A stretch of DNA of 64,000 nucleotides, taken from contig NZ_BNAQ01000005.1 of the NCBI RefSeq assembly GCF_014653575.1, forward strand, positions 62,001 through 126,000, written 5' to 3'. The position numbers were made by a program, and so were the translations under genes. Source of the stretch: Sphingomonas glacialis (lineage in GTDB: Bacteria; Pseudomonadota; Alphaproteobacteria; Sphingomonadales; Sphingomonadaceae). The notes beneath the pieces were generated by a model. It had not been told where the DNA came from. It was given only the letters and a program-made list of their open reading frames with translations, and made no database searches. Below are positions 62,321 to 64,000 of this stretch, one piece after another; the first letter of the stretch is position 1, and every line of letters begins with the position of its first letter.

Positions 62321-62512
62321 ATGAACAAGCGCGACCACCGCGTGGCGACGCGCGTGCCGGCCCGGCTGAAGCATGGCCTGTCCTGCGTGGACGTGACGGT
62401 GCTGAACGTCTCGCGCGGCGGGCTGATGCTCGAACTGCACAATCCTCCAGCGCGTCGAACCCCAGCGCTCGACGCCCAAGGCGATCGCGCGGCCGATCAG
62501 CGCGGCCGATAG
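62321..62512 (+). pseudogene. Truncated PilZ-domain gene
   Basis: A 63-residue frame starting MNKRDHRVATRVPARLKHGL, then SCVDVTVLNVSRGGLMLELH. This is the first half of a PilZ domain (RxxxR-like start and D/N-x-S-x-x-G motif VLNVSRGG), which binds cyclic di-GMP. After about residue 43 the PilZ pattern stops and the rest is read antisense to the 3' end of the DUF4403 gene. A complete PilZ domain needs about 100 residues, so the gene looks truncated. It could still be expressed as a short protein. Confidence 0.55.
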
Positions 62513-63999
62513 GCGATCGAGGCTTGGCCGACAGCATGGACCGGCATGAACAGCCCCTTGCCGGTCACCGCCAGCGTACCGTTCTCGACGCGCGTGACGT
62601 CGGCCGACAGCACGAAATCGCCTTCCCGCCGTGACCCGATCGCTTTGCGCGCAGCGGTCAGCACCTTGACGTAATCGGGCGCGAAATCGTGCGAGAGTCC
62701 TTGCGCGATGCTCTCGCGGATCGACCCGTCCTTGAACACCGCGATCAGCAGGTTGGTGATCTCGCTGTCGGTATCGGTGGCGATCGTCACGTCGCGGACG
62801 CGCACCAGCTGCGATCCCGGGACGTTGTACGGAATTGCGGTCAGCCACACCTCGCCCTTGGTCGCGAGCAAAGCGTTCTGGCGCGCCTTGGCCTTGGCGA
62901 CGATGCCGACCGCGAGGTGCCCGCCGGTGGTGGCATAGACCGTGACCTTGCCGAACTCGACGTCGACCGGGCCGATCCCGGCGAGCGTGATCCCCTTCTG
63001 CGCGCGCTTGCGCAACGCGCGCTCGACCACCGGCTCGAGCTGCGCATAATCGGCGAGCACCGGGATGAAGAAATTGAGCCCACGCTGCCCGATTTTCCGC
63101 GCGGGCGGGGGCAGCGGGGCCGCGACCGGGTCGGCCGGGCGATCGCCGACAAAGGTCTCGGTCAGCGCGTCGGCCGCCAGCGTCAGCGTGAGCGTCCGCC
63201 GATCGATGCTATAGCCGCCGACGCCGAGCTGCTTGGGCGTGATCCGCATCCACGCGGGCGGGCGCTCGCGGTTGAGCTGAATCGCGGTGAAGCCCTGCTG
63301 CCACGCGCTCGCGAGCTTGGCGCGCAGCTTGAGCTTGTTGAGCTCCTGCGGGAGCGTCTGTTCGAGCTTGGCGACCACTGGCTTGAGCCGGGCATCGGCC
63401 TTGCTCGCGAATTCGATCCGCTGGCCGAGGAAATCAATCCCCGGCGGGGTCGTCCAGTCATAGGCGATCGACACCTTGGCGCTGGGTGTCCAATTGCCGA
63501 CGACCGACAGCCGCGCGAGGGCGTGGACGATCGCGTCGCCCGTCGCGGTCTTCGAAACCACCCCGCCAACCTTCTTTGCCGCGATCGTCGCGTGGATCGG
63601 CATGGTGATCGTCAACCGGTCGCCGCGCCCGCCGAGCACGAGCTTGCCGCGCCGCACGTCGCCGACGATCCGGCAGCCGAGCTTGGGGACGACCTTGACC
63701 TTGGCGATGCCGAGATCGACGCGCTTTGCCGCGACACAGGAATCGAGCTGCTTGTCGATTTGCCACAAACGCTGCGGAATCTGCGTCTCGAGTGCGCGCT
63801 GCAGATCGTCGAGCGAGCCCGAGATCGGCACCACGATCGACGAGGTCTGCAACGGAAAGTCGGGCGCGGTGTCGACGCGCGGCGGGGCAGGGGAGTGGAC
63901 CGAGCGGCTGCACCCCGCCGCGAGCAGCAACGCCGCACCGGCAGCCCAGCGGATTGACCGTATGCTACGCTGTTGCTGTTTCCTGCTCATCCCCGGCAT
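62497..63999 (-). CDS. DUF4403 lipoprotein
   Basis: A protein of about 500 residues with a lipoprotein signal (WAAGAALLLAAGCSRS; lipobox cysteine near residue 30). SIVVPISGSLDDLQRALETQ and IPQRLWQIDKQL start the DUF4403 family, which has two repeated all-beta/alpha modules thought to bind lipid-like ligands in a tubular fold. LSHDFAPDYVKVLTAARKAI and GKGLFMPVHAVGQASIAYRP end it. The frame is open to the window edge; ATGs at 63999 and 63990 are possible starts and the true start could lie outside. Function unknown, envelope-associated. Its 3' end overlaps the PilZ fragment. Confidence 0.83.
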   Translation of the reverse strand: MPGMSRKQQQRSIRSIRWAAGAALLLAAGCSRSVHSPAPPRVDTAPDFPLQTSSIVVPISGSLDDLQRALETQIPQRLWQIDKQLDSCVAAKRVDLGIAKVKVVPKLGCRIVGDVRRGKLVLGGRGDRLTITMPIHATIAAKKVGGVVSKTATGDAIVHALARLSVVGNWTPSAKVSIAYDWTTPPGIDFLGQRIEFASKADARLKPVVAKLEQTLPQELNKLKLRAKLASAWQQGFTAIQLNRERPPAWMRITPKQLGVGGYSIDRRTLTLTLAADALTETFVGDRPADPVAAPLPPPARKIGQRGLNFFIPVLADYAQLEPVVERALRKRAQKGITLAGIGPVDVEFGKVTVYATTGGHLAVGIVAKAKARQNALLATKGEVWLTAIPYNVPGSQLVRVRDVTIATDTDSEITNLLIAVFKDGSIRESIAQGLSHDFAPDYVKVLTAARKAIGSRREGDFVLSADVTRVENGTLAVTGKGLFMPVHAVGQASIAYRPR

Positions 64000-64000
64000 T

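Overview
The window is high-GC, densely packed alphaproteobacterial chromosome, most likely from a sphingomonad (Sphingomonas or a close relative). Evidence is a CcrM GANTC methyltransferase with GANTC sites in its own leader, CtrA-like sites, an alphaproteobacterial small cox subunit IV next to a three-subunit transhydrogenase (pntAA/pntAB/pntB), a GTA-type capsid/tail cluster, EipA-type DUF1134 and a TonB receptor with glycosidases. No rRNA, insertion sequence, integrase or CRISPR array was seen. Two tRNAs are present (Val-UAC and Ser-GCU).

Layout. 1-5353: housekeeping genes on the plus strand (3' half of glmM, a DUF1272 protein, thiD fused to a VOC domain, rnhB, ccrM, folP). 5378-7273 (minus): a glycine-zipper envelope protein and an NtrC-type sigma-54 activator. 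7474-11139: cox subunit IV-like peptide and transhydrogenase genes, interrupted by a hicAB toxin-antitoxin pair. 11336-18030: mixed regulators, tRNA-Val, a cysteine-rich orphan, glutaminyl cyclase, DUF6456, DUF2855, a divergent DapF and a second glycine-zipper protein. 18056-33980: a gene transfer agent (GTA)-like virion cluster, all on the plus strand and in virion-assembly order (small and large terminase, portal, protease, capsid, connectors, tail tube, tape measure, baseplate, peptidase, host-specificity protein). It has no integrase, repressor, replication or lysis genes. It also carries an aminopropyltransferase-like gene and a cold-shock protein gene. 34119-40409: OmpA-type porin, ugd, ygfZ, pyrC, DoxX, DUF1134, tRNA-Ser.

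40895-57265 looks like one catabolic locus. A minus-strand series runs LysR, flavoprotein aromatic hydroxylase, FAH-family hydrolase, TonB-dependent receptor, GH1, esterase, GH1, GH106 alpha-L-rhamnosidase and a small membrane protein. Divergent from LysR is a plus-strand operon of an extradiol dioxygenase, a bicupin and a dihydroxyphthalate-decarboxylase-like protein. My inference is uptake, de-rhamnosylation and de-glucosylation of a plant phenolic glycoside (for example a flavonoid rutinoside), followed by ring hydroxylation, ring cleavage and hydrolysis. 57419-64000: a flavoprotein plus GT-C membrane pair, a FixJ-like regulator behind an AT-rich leader, a gene-poor stretch with strong palindromes, a truncated PilZ gene and a DUF4403 lipoprotein.

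Several families of short GC-rich inverted repeats (REP-like) are scattered through the window. They concentrate in the gaps of the GTA cluster, and one copy lies in frame inside thiD. All calls come from reading the sequence without database searches, so family names rest on recognised motifs.
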